This document shows, piece after piece, positions 23,360-35,400 of a stretch of 64,000 nt of DNA. Source of the DNA: Sipunculus nudus (taxonomy: Eukaryota; Annelida; Sipuncula; Golfingiida; Sipunculidae); NCBI GenBank assembly GCA_026874595.1, contig CM049314.1:2007318-2071317 (forward strand), in the 5' to 3' direction. Every line of letters begins with the position of its first letter. Positions within the stretch are counted from its first letter, which is position 1. The translations under genes and the position numbers were made by a program. Below the pieces are notes generated by a model, which worked only from the letters and a program-made list of their open reading frames with translations, ran no database searches and was not told where the DNA came from.

Positions 23360-24206
23360 TGCGTGATGTATAGATGGGGCATATGTGAAAGACTGAAGGT
23401 ATGGGATGAACAGTTTAGCTTGAAATATGTTCACAAGCATTTGGAACAATTTAGTACTGTGACCTTGACCTCTGACCTTTTTACCCAACATCAATGGGGT
23501 TTTCGCCCTAATGGTAGGTCAGCCATATATGACAGATTAAGGTATAGGTTGAAAGGTTTGCCTTAAAATGACTCAACGCAAGGAGTGGTTGCTGTGAACT
23601 TAACTTTTGACCTCAAAATCAACAGGTCTTTTCCACTATTGGCAGAGAAGCGATGTGTCAATGGTGGAAAGTTTGGAGTGAAAAGTCTAACCTGAAATGT
23701 GTCCACAACCTTTTAAAGAAGTGAATCCTGTGACCTTGACCTTTGACCTCAAAATCTATAGGATTCTTCTCTCATATGTGAAAGATTAAAGGTTTTGGAT
23801 GAAAGGTTTGGCTTAAAATGCATCCACAAACTTTTCAAAGAAGTGGGTCCTGTAACCTTTACCTTTGACCTTGTGACCTAAAAATAATTATGGTTCTTCC
23901 TCTTTTGGTAGGTGAGCCATATTATGTAAAAGATGGTTGGAGTTGGATAAAAATTTAATATAGAAGGATTTATTCTCGAGAAACACATTCAAACACATCC
24001 CGTAACTCAGAGAATATAGGTCGCAATGACCTCATTTCAGGTTTGCAAGATCTTTAGATCCTCTAAGACTGCATTGGGTTCATGATCCTAGCCCTTACGG
24101 TTACGATTTGTGCCCTGCTAACAGACGGCCGGACGGAAAGACGGCAGGACAACGGACAAAGACCCATCTCTATGGCTCAGCATGACAAAGTCAGCTGAGG
24201 TAAAAA
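23360..24206. repeat. diverged repeat block with TGACCT half-sites
   Basis: Units of 150-190 bp recur three times (about 23360-23560, 23640-23790, 23790-23940), each with variants of 'TGACCTTGACCTTTGACCTC'. The block ends at 24120-24206 with GACGGCCGGACGG... and 'GGCTCAGCATGACAAAGTCAGCTGAGG', a relative of the hairpin end at 16055-16087. No coding sequence is seen. Confidence 0.55.
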
Positions 24207-25596
24207 CAGACCAGGAAACGCCGGTCCCATCACACCTAAGCTGTTTGTTTTGTTCATGTTCATATATAATGTGGGGTCCGTCACACTAATCCATACACAT
24301 TCTACAAGGTCATCTCAAGGTAAACCAAATGAACCCGAGGTCTGCAAGGGGCGTTTTGCAACTTTTAACTTCTACACATAATGCAACAAACCATCCATAG
24401 GTTACACGGGTTTCCCGTATGTCAACGTTGGTGCTTTTACTGTGTTTACTAACAGCGCAGGGTAAACGAGCTCATACATACGTCACAGAAGCGTTATTGA
24501 AGCGTTTTCCTCAACAGAAATTGCATACGGTTCATGAATGTGTAAGCCAGAAAACAAATTGTACAGAGAAGGTTGGTTAATAGGTGGACTTATAATTGAG
24601 CCTACATTATTGTCTCCTTATAATGCAATTGAATGGTACACGGGTGTTGTGAAAATTGATCCATGCTGTGCCAGTAAAACTCAAAACATATCTATTAAAA
24701 CATCATTTATTCAGTTAACATATGAACTTCGTACAACGTCATAAACAACACAACAGGCTAAATAATTAGAAACATCAGCTGTATCAACATATATGACTCA
24801 TTTGAAATCACCGACTATATTTTCAACTGTTTAAATAATCACAAAAATAAATAAGTCTATGGTCTGTAATCATGATGACATCTCTGCCTGAAAGACAGCC
24901 CTTGTAACAAGAACTCCCGTGTTATATACAAACAAGTCTGTTTTAATTTTTACTGGAATAATTTGTCACGTTCACGACATCACACACAGCTCTGACAAAA
25001 AGCCAAATGGCCTTTTTAAAATGTACATAAGGTCTGAAACTGGCAAGAAATGGAGTATACGTTCCAGGAAAATGAGAATATTTTGGCAAATAGTTCCTAA
25101 ACTATCCGAATAATATGGGAATTAATAAGGAATAAACAAAATGCACGTCAAAAAAAATCTCAGTTGGTGATCAATTATTCTTGTAGCTGATGATATTTCA
25201 AGAGCAAGTAAACTATTTAGTAAGAGACTGGTTCACCCAAATATTTATAAATGACCACTAGTAGTGACAATGTATAGCAGACCATAATCCTCATTCCATA
25301 TCATTAATCTGAAGATGATAACAAAGTACGCTCTGTTCACCAAAAGGTCGGCTGTATTATAATATTTGATTAAGTATATAAAATGTATATAGCGGGCTAT
25401 TTCTAGAAAAGTAACACCATAAGTGGTATCAAAATTAGCCTTGCTAGTCCCTTTTGTAAACACACACACAAACACACACACGTGGAACTGAAATACATGG
25501 ACAAGAAAGGTCACCTTAACAAAATCTCAGGAGACTGAGTTCTGCTTCTCCTCTGCCGTCGGAGCGACCTGACTTTATCGAGCATAACCGTCCCAT

Positions 25597-25684
25597 CCTT
25601 GTATATACGTATGAACACACCCTTGTATATACGTATGAACACACCCTTGTATATACGTATGAACACACCCTTGTATATACGTAT
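25597..25684. repeat. 24-bp minisatellite, about 3.7 copies
   Basis: Unit CCTTGTATATACGTATGAAC plus ACAC, nearly perfect. The unit length is a multiple of three, so the reading frame across it is a repeat artefact. Confidence 0.95.
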
Positions 25685-26852
25685 CATTCTCACGGTTAAA
25701 AATATTTACCAACCATGATAACAACATTGCGATGCATAATTACATAGAAACCATATATCACGTGTATTAATCAAGTTTAATCACAGGTAGGTTTATCTGC
25801 ATATGAAAGCGCTGCCGTGTGTCAGTTAATGCTTAGCAAGACACGATGGTAAAGGTATGGATGGAATCAACGCAATCAACAGTGAGGTCTAAAGATGGAT
25901 AAAAAACAATCACTTTCAAACGCGATCTAAATAGACATATCAAGAATGAAGCGAATTTACTGAATATAAAACTGATACGATCAGCTATTAATGATGCATG
26001 TTCATACCTTACACTGGAGAAAAATTATCTTAAAACATTGAAGTGTTAAAATGAATGAATACTTATTAAATAGAAACCTACTGAGGTTAACGGCATTTTC
26101 CAAAGTAATTTGAAATAGACCTGTTCTTATAAACCACTTTTACTTTAAAAAATAATGTTTTACTTATAACGAATGAATTATTTCGGAATGATGGGTACAT
26201 CACTGTATACTGTTCACAGAACATAAATTTGCAACGTATGATTCAAGTATATTTACTAAATAAAGAGCTCCTCTGATAAAGAATGCGTTAGTTCAACTAA
26301 GGAGTTTGATATTAACTTTCTCAAACAGGATACAATTGCACTCTACCATATGGTATCCTTATAAAATGGAACACAGTGAACGTGTTCTTATATAAAGACC
26401 AGACATTGCATGCTAAGAAGTTGAACAAAGTACTGTTCATATTTTTGCACACAATCCGACGTCCAGCTATAAGCTTTCGTTGCAGGTAAATTTACCAACA
26501 ACGAGGGCGCACAGTTATATCAAAATATGTCAAAGGTATACACAAAAAATTATCAACATTATTATGTATTGCTCACACATGTATAAATTAGCCACTCGTG
26601 TCCATGCATTCGGTATTCTACAAATACACTGCATCCTTACTCCTGATTAAAATAGTATATTACAAGTAACAAGACAATCACAACTGTAACAGATGATATT
26701 TCTCAATTACATGCTCATTTCAGACGTATGCGTATAGAGCTGTCGCCAGTTGCTCAATACAAATACATAATTTTATCACCGTTGGCTTAAGGACAAGAAA
26801 CGCAAAACCTGAAGTTAACGAATTCTCAATTTATGACAGATACAACACTCTA

Positions 26853-26874
26853 CCCCCCCCCCCCCCCCCCCCCC
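26853..26874. repeat. poly-C run
   Basis: About 22 consecutive C; a second run of 14 C is at 27200-27213. Confidence 0.95.
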
Positions 26875-28853
26875 GGAAAAAAGACTGGTCATGTGATTGT
26901 GTTTAAATTTGTGAAGCTTCAGCAGAGCGTAATAACTCCTTGAGAAGAATATTTCTGTTCCCTTGGCGAGTTATATCTGTATACTCACTACGCGGAACAC
27001 TGGTCGGACGCGGATATCGTGACAAATCTAAGTAGACAATATTGGATCTCTAGAAATTCTTGTTGTCTTTGATTCCTGCTGCGGTGGGCATTTTATTGAA
27101 GTTCCCATCACAGGACGTATTTTGGCTACACTTATAACTTATTATAACATTTTACAAAAAAGGTTGGTTTCTCAGGCACCGCGCGTCAATTCGACACCTC
27201 CCCCCCCCCCCCCGCATTTAAAATGTATATTCTGATTTTGAGTAGAAAATTGTCCATTTTTAAGGTCCAGCCCCTCGGACTTTTCTTTCAAGAAAATAAA
27301 AGAAAATGATAAATTTCGTTTTGTTATGGTATGCGTTTACATTTTTTAACGAAATAATTGTGTTGTTTTGGTTCCCTGATCACGATTTTTGTTTCGAAAT
27401 ATATAATAACGAAGTAATAAAATTCGCCTTCCTGTACTAATGCATGAAAAAAAATGCCTGGGAACCCAAACTTCTTAACGCTTATTAACTATGGTCAACG
27501 GAAAAGGTGTACAGCTTTAGACAGTTTCAGAAACATAAATGAAGTGATCACACAAATAATTTACTGCCCTCTGACCCGCATACATTATACTCTGAGATCT
27601 AGGAATCTAAGTACAAAGGACACAATTGACAAATAAGTCAACAACAGTTAAGTTAAACATAAATTACACGTGGATAAATTACTCCCGGACTGCACGTTAA
27701 CAGTAAACAGTGGTCTGGCCAACTTATTTGGGCTTTGCCAAGCTTGATCATATTTCAAATTTTCAAGCTCGATCAAAATTTAACAAAGGGATAACATATA
27801 TTGTGTAAATAACGAAAATATGTAGTTACGACATCTCTATCCACGGGAGAAGATCATTACACTATCAGAATGAGAAAAGTACATCCTCTAAGTTACCACT
27901 GTAAAATAATGGATACATGCAACCCACCAGAAGCCTCTTTACTACTCGTACATAACACATTGTCACGGTCTACTAGGTATACATGAATATTAATATTTAA
28001 CTTAAGATGAATATAAAAAAATAGTGCATTAATAATAATGGTCTATTTTGCATGAACAACAAGGTATTTCCTGAAAAAAAAGTTAAACTTTTCAATGAAA
28101 ATTGTCAATTTTTCAAAATATATATATAAACTATCTTGATTTAACATCTACATATATCACAGATAATGCATCATTTTAATGAAAAAAATGGAAAGTTTTC
28201 TTGTTTCTCGAGTACACAATTTCTACAAACTATGAACCATGGCAACACAGAATACAAATTCTCCTGAGTGTGGACCACGGACCACAGATGCCAAGAACGA
28301 TGATATATTATCTGAATAACCACAGTCTTGATGTCCTGGATAAATAAAATCACTTACATCTTGGAATATCACACAGTGTTTGGTGGACGTTTAATTTGCA
28401 TCAGTTATAGGGGCACTGGTACCAGCCCGTCAGCAGTGGTTTTATGTCCTCTTGTACAGGTAAAAGATATGTTACAATTATGGCACAATACCATTCATTA
28501 AAAGACACTATAAAAGATGCACTTGCAAGTATAAGGCTAAAATAAGAAATGCCACTCGCACACATGCATTGGTCAAGTATGCAGCTGACCAACGTCATGG
28601 CTAGGAATGCTCTAATATTGCAAAACTGCATCCAGTTCTACAGTTTTCACTGGAATATATACAAGGTAAACCTCATAATATTTTTGCATATACAGAAAGT
28701 TTTCCTCGCAAAACATGCAAATAAAATATTGCAACATTCCCCTTGGAATTATGGACATGAATAATAATGCACTCGAGTTGATATGTAATATGTTACTCCA
28801 GTAACCCTACACCCCATTAAGCTAAAGGCCAAAGGAAGATAGATCAATCATCA

Positions 28854-29492
28854 TTATAAGGGTGTAATCTCAGAGTGTTCTGCAATGACGTCACTGTTTG
28901 ACGTACTTACGGTATTTCTTGACATAATGGATGCTGATCCAGATGGAGTTAAGCGGGGTGCCTCACTTACTAAAACTATCCCGGAGTTTGTAGCACCATT
29001 TGGCGCAGTAAACCTTTGTGAATTTCTAGACTCGTGACTCTTGAGATGTGATAATGAGTAACCACTTAGTTTATCAGCCTCATCAAAACTCCCATGGAAA
29101 GCCGAATTGGACACTCCTGTACTGACAATAGTTTCATATAAAGGTGTATCTGTACTGATGTAGGCCACATTTCCCTGTGATGAAGGCAAAGCTAAAACAT
29201 TCATTGCTGAATTGGAGTAAAAATGATTGGCAGACCGGTGGCTATTTGCGTTTTGATCCTTATAATGGTTGGCTTTATGTGATTCTTCATTCAAATTCGG
29301 ACCCTCTGGCAGATGGACTCTTGGGCCTTCATCATTCATATCAGGTATATAGGCTGGATTAACATATGCCCCAGACTCATTTCTCTCATTTTCAAAGCTT
29401 CTTGGCACTCCTCCATTTTGGTCTTCATGTTTGTGCACACGTCTTGACACAGAATCAACTCTATTCTTGTAAGTGCCAGAAGTTTCAGAGAT
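28854..29492 (-). CDS. ATP11: ATP11-like last exon (cytoplasmic tail)
   Basis: Acceptor TTCTTTTCTACACAG/ATCTCTG, phase 0, 212 codons and a stop. It fits the phase-0 donor of exon n but is 11.7 kb away, and it has no conserved domain, so the join rests on phase, orientation and an acceptor-to-stop open frame. The tail is hydrophilic and Ser/Asn-rich, with an NPAY (29349-29360) of the NPxY endocytic type and the end EITPL, which fits a class I PDZ ligand (S/T-x-hydrophobic). An alternative last exon elsewhere in the intron cannot be excluded. Confidence 0.6.
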   Translation of the reverse strand: MSETSGTYKNRVDSVSRRVHKHEDQNGGVPRSFENERNESGAYVNPAYIPDMNDEGPRVHLPEGPNLNEESHKANHYKDQNANSHRSANHFYSNSAMNVLALPSSQGNVAYISTDTPLYETIVSTGVSNSAFHGSFDEADKLSGYSLSHLKSHESRNSQRFTAPNGATNSGIVLVSEAPRLTPSGSASIMSRNTVSTSNSDVIAEHSEITPL

Positions 29493-32400
29493 CTGTGTAG
29501 AAAAGAAAACAGTTTCAATAAGCTTACAGTAATACCTGAAAATTTAAAAAAAATACTGTTAAAGGAGAATGAAATTATAATATTAAGTCTGAGAAACTTA
29601 GTCCTTTAACAAGATAGTGCTGTGAAAGTTCTTGATGGTATGAAACTATTTAATAGAGGAGTGTGAAATTAATTAATAAGAAAATAGTTTATCTATAAAA
29701 TGAATTTAATTATTAAAAAGTCTAAAAGCAGAAGTTAGTATCAAATGGTTTAAAGAAAAGATAGTAAATTTTTTTATTGCAAAAAGTACAGTTACGAATA
29801 AAAGGCAAATTAAGAAATTATTCATTACATGAGAAACATTTGCAACAATATTCACTATGACAAGTGTTTCAGAGTTAAACACGCACCGAGTATTTTAGCA
29901 TATACAAGTTATTTATACAAGTAATGTATACAAGTAATGCAAAGCACTGAAGCCCTTTTGGTAATGAATGGCTTAAAAAACTTTAAATAAGGCTTACAGT
30001 TTGGTGTGACAATATACACATAGTACCATTTTGTACATTATATTGCTGTAAACTTTCAAAATGAAATTTTTACAATTGTCGTTTCCATAATAAGTCGGAA
30101 AACAACAATTTTCTTGTTCCCATTAGGTCATATTAAGTATAATGTAAAGCCCTATGAATATATATGAAACCGACATCTGATTATAATCAAACTATTTTAA
30201 TCTTCATATTTTTTAAAATGTATTTCAACCACTGTCCATATTTAGTACTTCTGCCCTGGACTCTATAAAGAATTAAATTAGGTTTCTCTTTATGTTCATG
30301 AATGTAGTATTTTAAACATGACACAAGAACAAGTAAAGTTATGATGTAAAAAGTGATGTACAAATCACACTGACTTTTCTGTGGCAATGAATTTTCTAAC
30401 CAAACTGTTAACCTTGTAATAACAATTAAAAGCAAAATTAGTATTTTCGCGTGTTGGCTTCCAACCTGGTAGAGAGGCTGGCCTTCTCCCGCGGGTTAAT
30501 AAGTTCTTCTAATAAACTGATTGGCATAATTGAAACCTTGGAATTAAGATTCTTACATATAAATATAGGTGCTGTTACCTATACCTGGAATATATTTCAA
30601 TTGTATTCGTTTCCATCACAATATAATAATCATCCATAAAGTGGAAATAATCTGCGATAAACCCTAAATCAACTGGGCTTTAGTAAAAGCTTTCACTCAT
30701 TTCTGCATTAACAGACCCTTGCACGAATGGGCAGTTTTCTGGTTTGGGGAATACCAACTTCAATTAACACCAACCCTAGCTCCCATGATAAGGTAAACAA
30801 TTAAATGTTGAACCCTTAGAAGTGAATTGTTCACAGAGTGAACAAACCAAATTTAGTAGTCAAGGATGAAGAACATATGATGGAGACAGGGGTTACCCAA
30901 GGATCTAACAACTTTTTATTTAAATTTTGATGCGTTTATCCAGATATTTTCTATCAGAATAGTACTCATCAGGGTTCAGTTGAGCAAATTTCGCTTTTTT
31001 TATTAGTCTTTGAAAGACTAGAATTTTTTCCCACCATGTCGCAAAACATTGGGGGGGGGGGATGTGTTAAAAACTTTGGGTAAAAACAGTTAATGTCGAC
31101 ATGGTATGTTAGGTGCAAGAAATCACAAGGGAAGTTAGGTTTAAAAAAATTTGTTATAAAATGCAGATTTTATTTTTAATCAAAAACCTAGTTCCACAAG
31201 GCTTTAATGCCATATGCATATTCACAAGCTTAGTTTGTGTCTCTTTGCAAATCAGTGCAGGAAATTTGAAAATTAACTTGTTGGCATGTGTATATGATTA
31301 AGGTGATAAAATAAATACTGAAATTGTGTCACCCCTAGAGAGAAGAATATGAGTATAATAATGCATTTGGACTTTCAACGTTGACCCTTTTTGATCTCAA
31401 CTTGACCTTCACGTCAAAGCATCCCTAAAATGCAGATAAATACTCTCAGCTGTTGTAGTAAACCTGATTCCTGGTGTCATACAAAATTCTTTTTCCTAAC
31501 TCAGTTTATTTAACAAGACTGAGTACACGCATTAATGTTAATGTTTCTCAGCACAAAGAGCCAGGTCTTATTATTATAAGATAAAATACCCTGCAAAAAA
31601 GTTAATATGTTAGCATCAAACTTGTTAGAGCACTCTTACAGGGAGAATGTCAACGCTTCATTATTGTACAGTGAGGAGTTAAACATCTACTCTAGTGTTA
31701 AGTCAAACAGGAACCCAGACTGTTTCAGTCTGCATGAGTGAACAACATGCCACTAACACTTGTTAAGTATGAACTATTCAGTCTGTCCTGCATGAACTGT
31801 GCTTACAAATGTCTCACGTCAAGATGAAACAAATGATAAAGTCCATGTCTAATGCCTAATATGATCATGATGAAATAAAAGTGCAATGACAGCTGCTTGA
31901 CACATGATAAAGGTTTGAGAACTTGCCACATTTAATGGAAAAATTAGCATTGTACATATCTTCAGTGTTGTACTACCTTTCATATTTTAGAATCTTCATA
32001 CAGCCACATTCATTTGTCTATGTTTTACTTGTTTTCAAGCCAAATTTATCAGGAAGTACAAATATTTCTGATAATTTACTTTTTTTAAATTTTTAATTAG
32101 GAAACAAACATCTGTTTAATGTTTCATATCATGGACTGAAAACACTTTCAAACTTGGCTGCTGTATTTTAACGATGACCACCAGTAATTACTGCCCAATT
32201 ATCACTTTAAAATTCCTTCCTATTTTTTAACATGTTTGATGACTGGGGACTGCATACATTTCCACGTTAAATGCATTAAAAATATCCTGACATAGTTCTC
32301 ATAGCCCATTCACCATGTGCTTCAGCCAGTATATTATTTTGAGGTGTGTATAACTCTCTGATCAAACTGGCTAACCTAATACCACATAAGGTCCACCGAG

Positions 32401-35400
32401 TATAACGATCTTGAGTCTTTGTGTGTCTCAAGAGCTGCAACCAAGTTCTGGAAAGAGAGGGGGAGTATTCACAGTTATTCAGACAAGCAAGGTGTTTTTG
32501 ATGTGTCCACTAAGGGTAACATGCCGGAGATGTCCTCTGACATAGTTACAAGGGATGTCGGCATCATGATGGAAATGAAAGCACCTGTCATGTGAAAAAG
32601 GTAAGATATATTGTCATCTCCCACATAAATCATAAAAGGTTAAGAGATAAACTTTAATGTTTAAGACAGTGGCATTGGAGGGAAACTTCAACTTAAATGT
32701 TACCACCACCAAACAACGAATGGCACTATTTACCAAAATTGGATAATTCCAATAGGAATTGGATATTTTCAGTCTCCATATTTTCAAGAGGGCTCTTTGC
32801 TTCCCATCAATTATACAACTGCATAAATAATGGAGCAAAGTTTCAAAGAACACAAGCAGAAACTACATATTCAGAGAAGAAATGGGAGGGGGAAAAGAGG
32901 TACTTTATACAGAGTTAGATACTTTTTCCCTAGGATGGTAACAGTATTACCTAAATGAAATGAAATTTTCACTGGAAAAAAATTGGGTCTAAAATGGGGT
33001 ATGGTGAAAGTCACGGTTACAATTTCTCCAGGTCAAGCAAAAGTCATGCCGTCTCCAAAATGACCACATACCAGGGACAAAGCACTGTAGTCATGTTCCC
33101 AGTACTGACAGGGTTCAGGTTAACAATAAACCTGCCATAGCTATTTGTTTACAAGCATCAGCTTAACAATAAGCAAAAATTGTAAAACCTAAACTGTGCA
33201 ACCTAAACTGTACAACAAAGTACTCCTACAAATGTGCACTGAGAAGATGTTTGAGTTTATCACTGGACTGAACATGAGGAATATAAAACTACAGCAGCAG
33301 GTTCATACCAAAGACGGCTGGCTAATACAATTTCCACCAAAATATGCCTCATATGGAAGAAAAGCCACCACCATAATAAACAAGATTAACCAATATCTCA
33401 AGCTTGGTAAAAAAGGCACACTTCAGTGTCATCTAGAATGCAGTTGTTTTTTCAATGCCAAAAAAAGATATATGTATCCCCTCCCTATAGGCCTCCCATC
33501 CCAAAATTTGAGGGGGAAAATACAGACTTCTCCAAAAGTCGCAGCATTCACAAATAATTTCTATTCCTGCTGATTTGACCTTAAAGATGAAGTTCAAGGT
33601 CACATATTTTTTAACACTTTCAAGATTTTGGTAGAAACATTTCACAAGTTAAATTTCATGAAAATATACAGAGTGGTTCAAACATTATAGCTTTCACAAA
33701 TAATTTCTATTCTGGCTAACTGGACATGAAGATATAGGTCAAGGTCACCAGTTTTTGATCTTGTCAAAGAACTTGGTATAAACAAATGGTGTTTTTTAAT
33801 TTGATGAAAAAATATGCGATACTTTAAGAGTTATGGAGTTCACAAAAAAAAAAAAATTATTTCTGCCTATCTGACCTTGGTGATGGTCAAGGTCACCAGT
33901 TCTCCAACTCGTCTGAGATATTGGTAGAAAAAACTAAATTTGTTCAGAAAACTACTTGCATTAACAATACATAAAGTTATCTTATTTCAAGTTAGACAAC
34001 TGTGTATCTAATTGCTATGCATATCATCCAACCTTTCAACTTTGTTCAGTACCAAGTTTCGGCACACAAGAGGTAAACATGAAAGGTGACCACGCCCAAT
34101 ATTGCTTGGGATGAAATGTCCAAAAGATCTGGCTTTAACCTTGCTCTAATATTAAAATACACAGGTACGAATCAAAGAGAGAATTGCCAAGCAAATTTAG
34201 CAAACAATTCTTAAACTTAAGACTCCAAAGGTCTGTTTAATATTTAGAAAGTATGTTTTGTTGGATCAGCGGGGAAAAGAACTATCTTACAAAGATATTG
34301 TCCAGGATCACGCTCAAAAGGGACAATATGTGTATATGTAATATGTTTAGAAAGCCTGCTCATCTGGCTCAGAACACTACAGTACAAAGCATTATGGCAC
34401 AATGGTCCATTTCATATTTGGGTATCAATCTGAGGTGAACAAAATGCAAATGATATATACTGGATCTCCACCTTTACATTTTTAATCACTAGTTTATTAA
34501 TTATAATCTGAAATCACAAGTAAGTCATGGAAAAGTCCAATGTCAGCACAAGAACTTTGTCATGGTTAAACTGTACTATAAAGCATCTGCATTGTTTAGC
34601 TTTGAAAGAGACATATTTGAACAAACAGCAGAACAGCATGGTTTAAAGGCAAAAAGAGTCTGACAGAATGCAAGGCATTGTCTAAGCACTATCACTGACA
34701 TACCATTTCTATCAATGCTGAATTAAAACTATTGGGTATAATGTTTAAATGTCTTTACACACTGTTATCAAATGACTCCAAATTATAAAACTAAACTTCC
34801 CTTGTAATTGCTATACTTCTTAACTGCTAAATTGTCTCCTTGAAGATGGATGTTATCAAGGCCAAATGCTGAGTCTTGGCCTATCTGTATCAGGTTTATG
34901 ACCTAATGGCAAGGAACATCCACCCACTGATACTCAAGTTAATCAATACTGAAGTCTTTGTTTTCCCTGATTTCATGTATGAACTATAATTTCAAACTAT
35001 CATATTAAAGTTGGAGTAATTTCCAAAGTGAGTGCAGTTTAGTATAAGATTTTTTGCTTTCTTTAGCAACAATTTTGCAAAATGTACCATTTTTAACTTG
35101 ACTTTCCACTTAATCAAAATTTTGTCCAAAGCATTCTGCAATTTTTATCTGCAAAAATAATCCCATTTTCTTATTTCTTAAGCAAAATTAAATTTCAATG
35201 AACTAGTTATTAAGTCATTTATCAGTTGTTCTATTATTTCATTACCAATGATACTTTTTCATGCATTTTATTAATCAGACAGCCATGTAGTAATGATATA
35301 AATTCTTCTTTTGCTTGACCTGAATAAGTACCATCTGTTAATAAGACTACTCTGGCTGAGGCATCAGCATTAAAAAAAAGAAAAAGAAGAAAAACTGCGG

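Larger units (their letters stand above)
24210..28850. other. intergenic, then 3' flank of the flippase gene; no gene seen
   Basis: About 4.6 kb without a recognisable reading frame. It holds a 24-bp tandem repeat (25597-25684), two poly-C runs (26853-26874, 27200-27213) and short CA stretches near 25465. The part nearest 28850 should include the 3' UTR of the minus-strand flippase gene; ATTAAA on the minus strand at 28390-28395 or 28175-28180 is a possible poly(A) signal. Confidence 0.4.

Noticed and set aside
28401-28631. 76-codon hydrophobic minus-strand frame below the flippase stop
   Set aside because: Most likely 3' UTR; no start context or family resemblance.
33196-33573. 125-codon plus-strand frame
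   Set aside because: No domain, antisense in the large flippase intron, and its end overlaps a diverged repeat.
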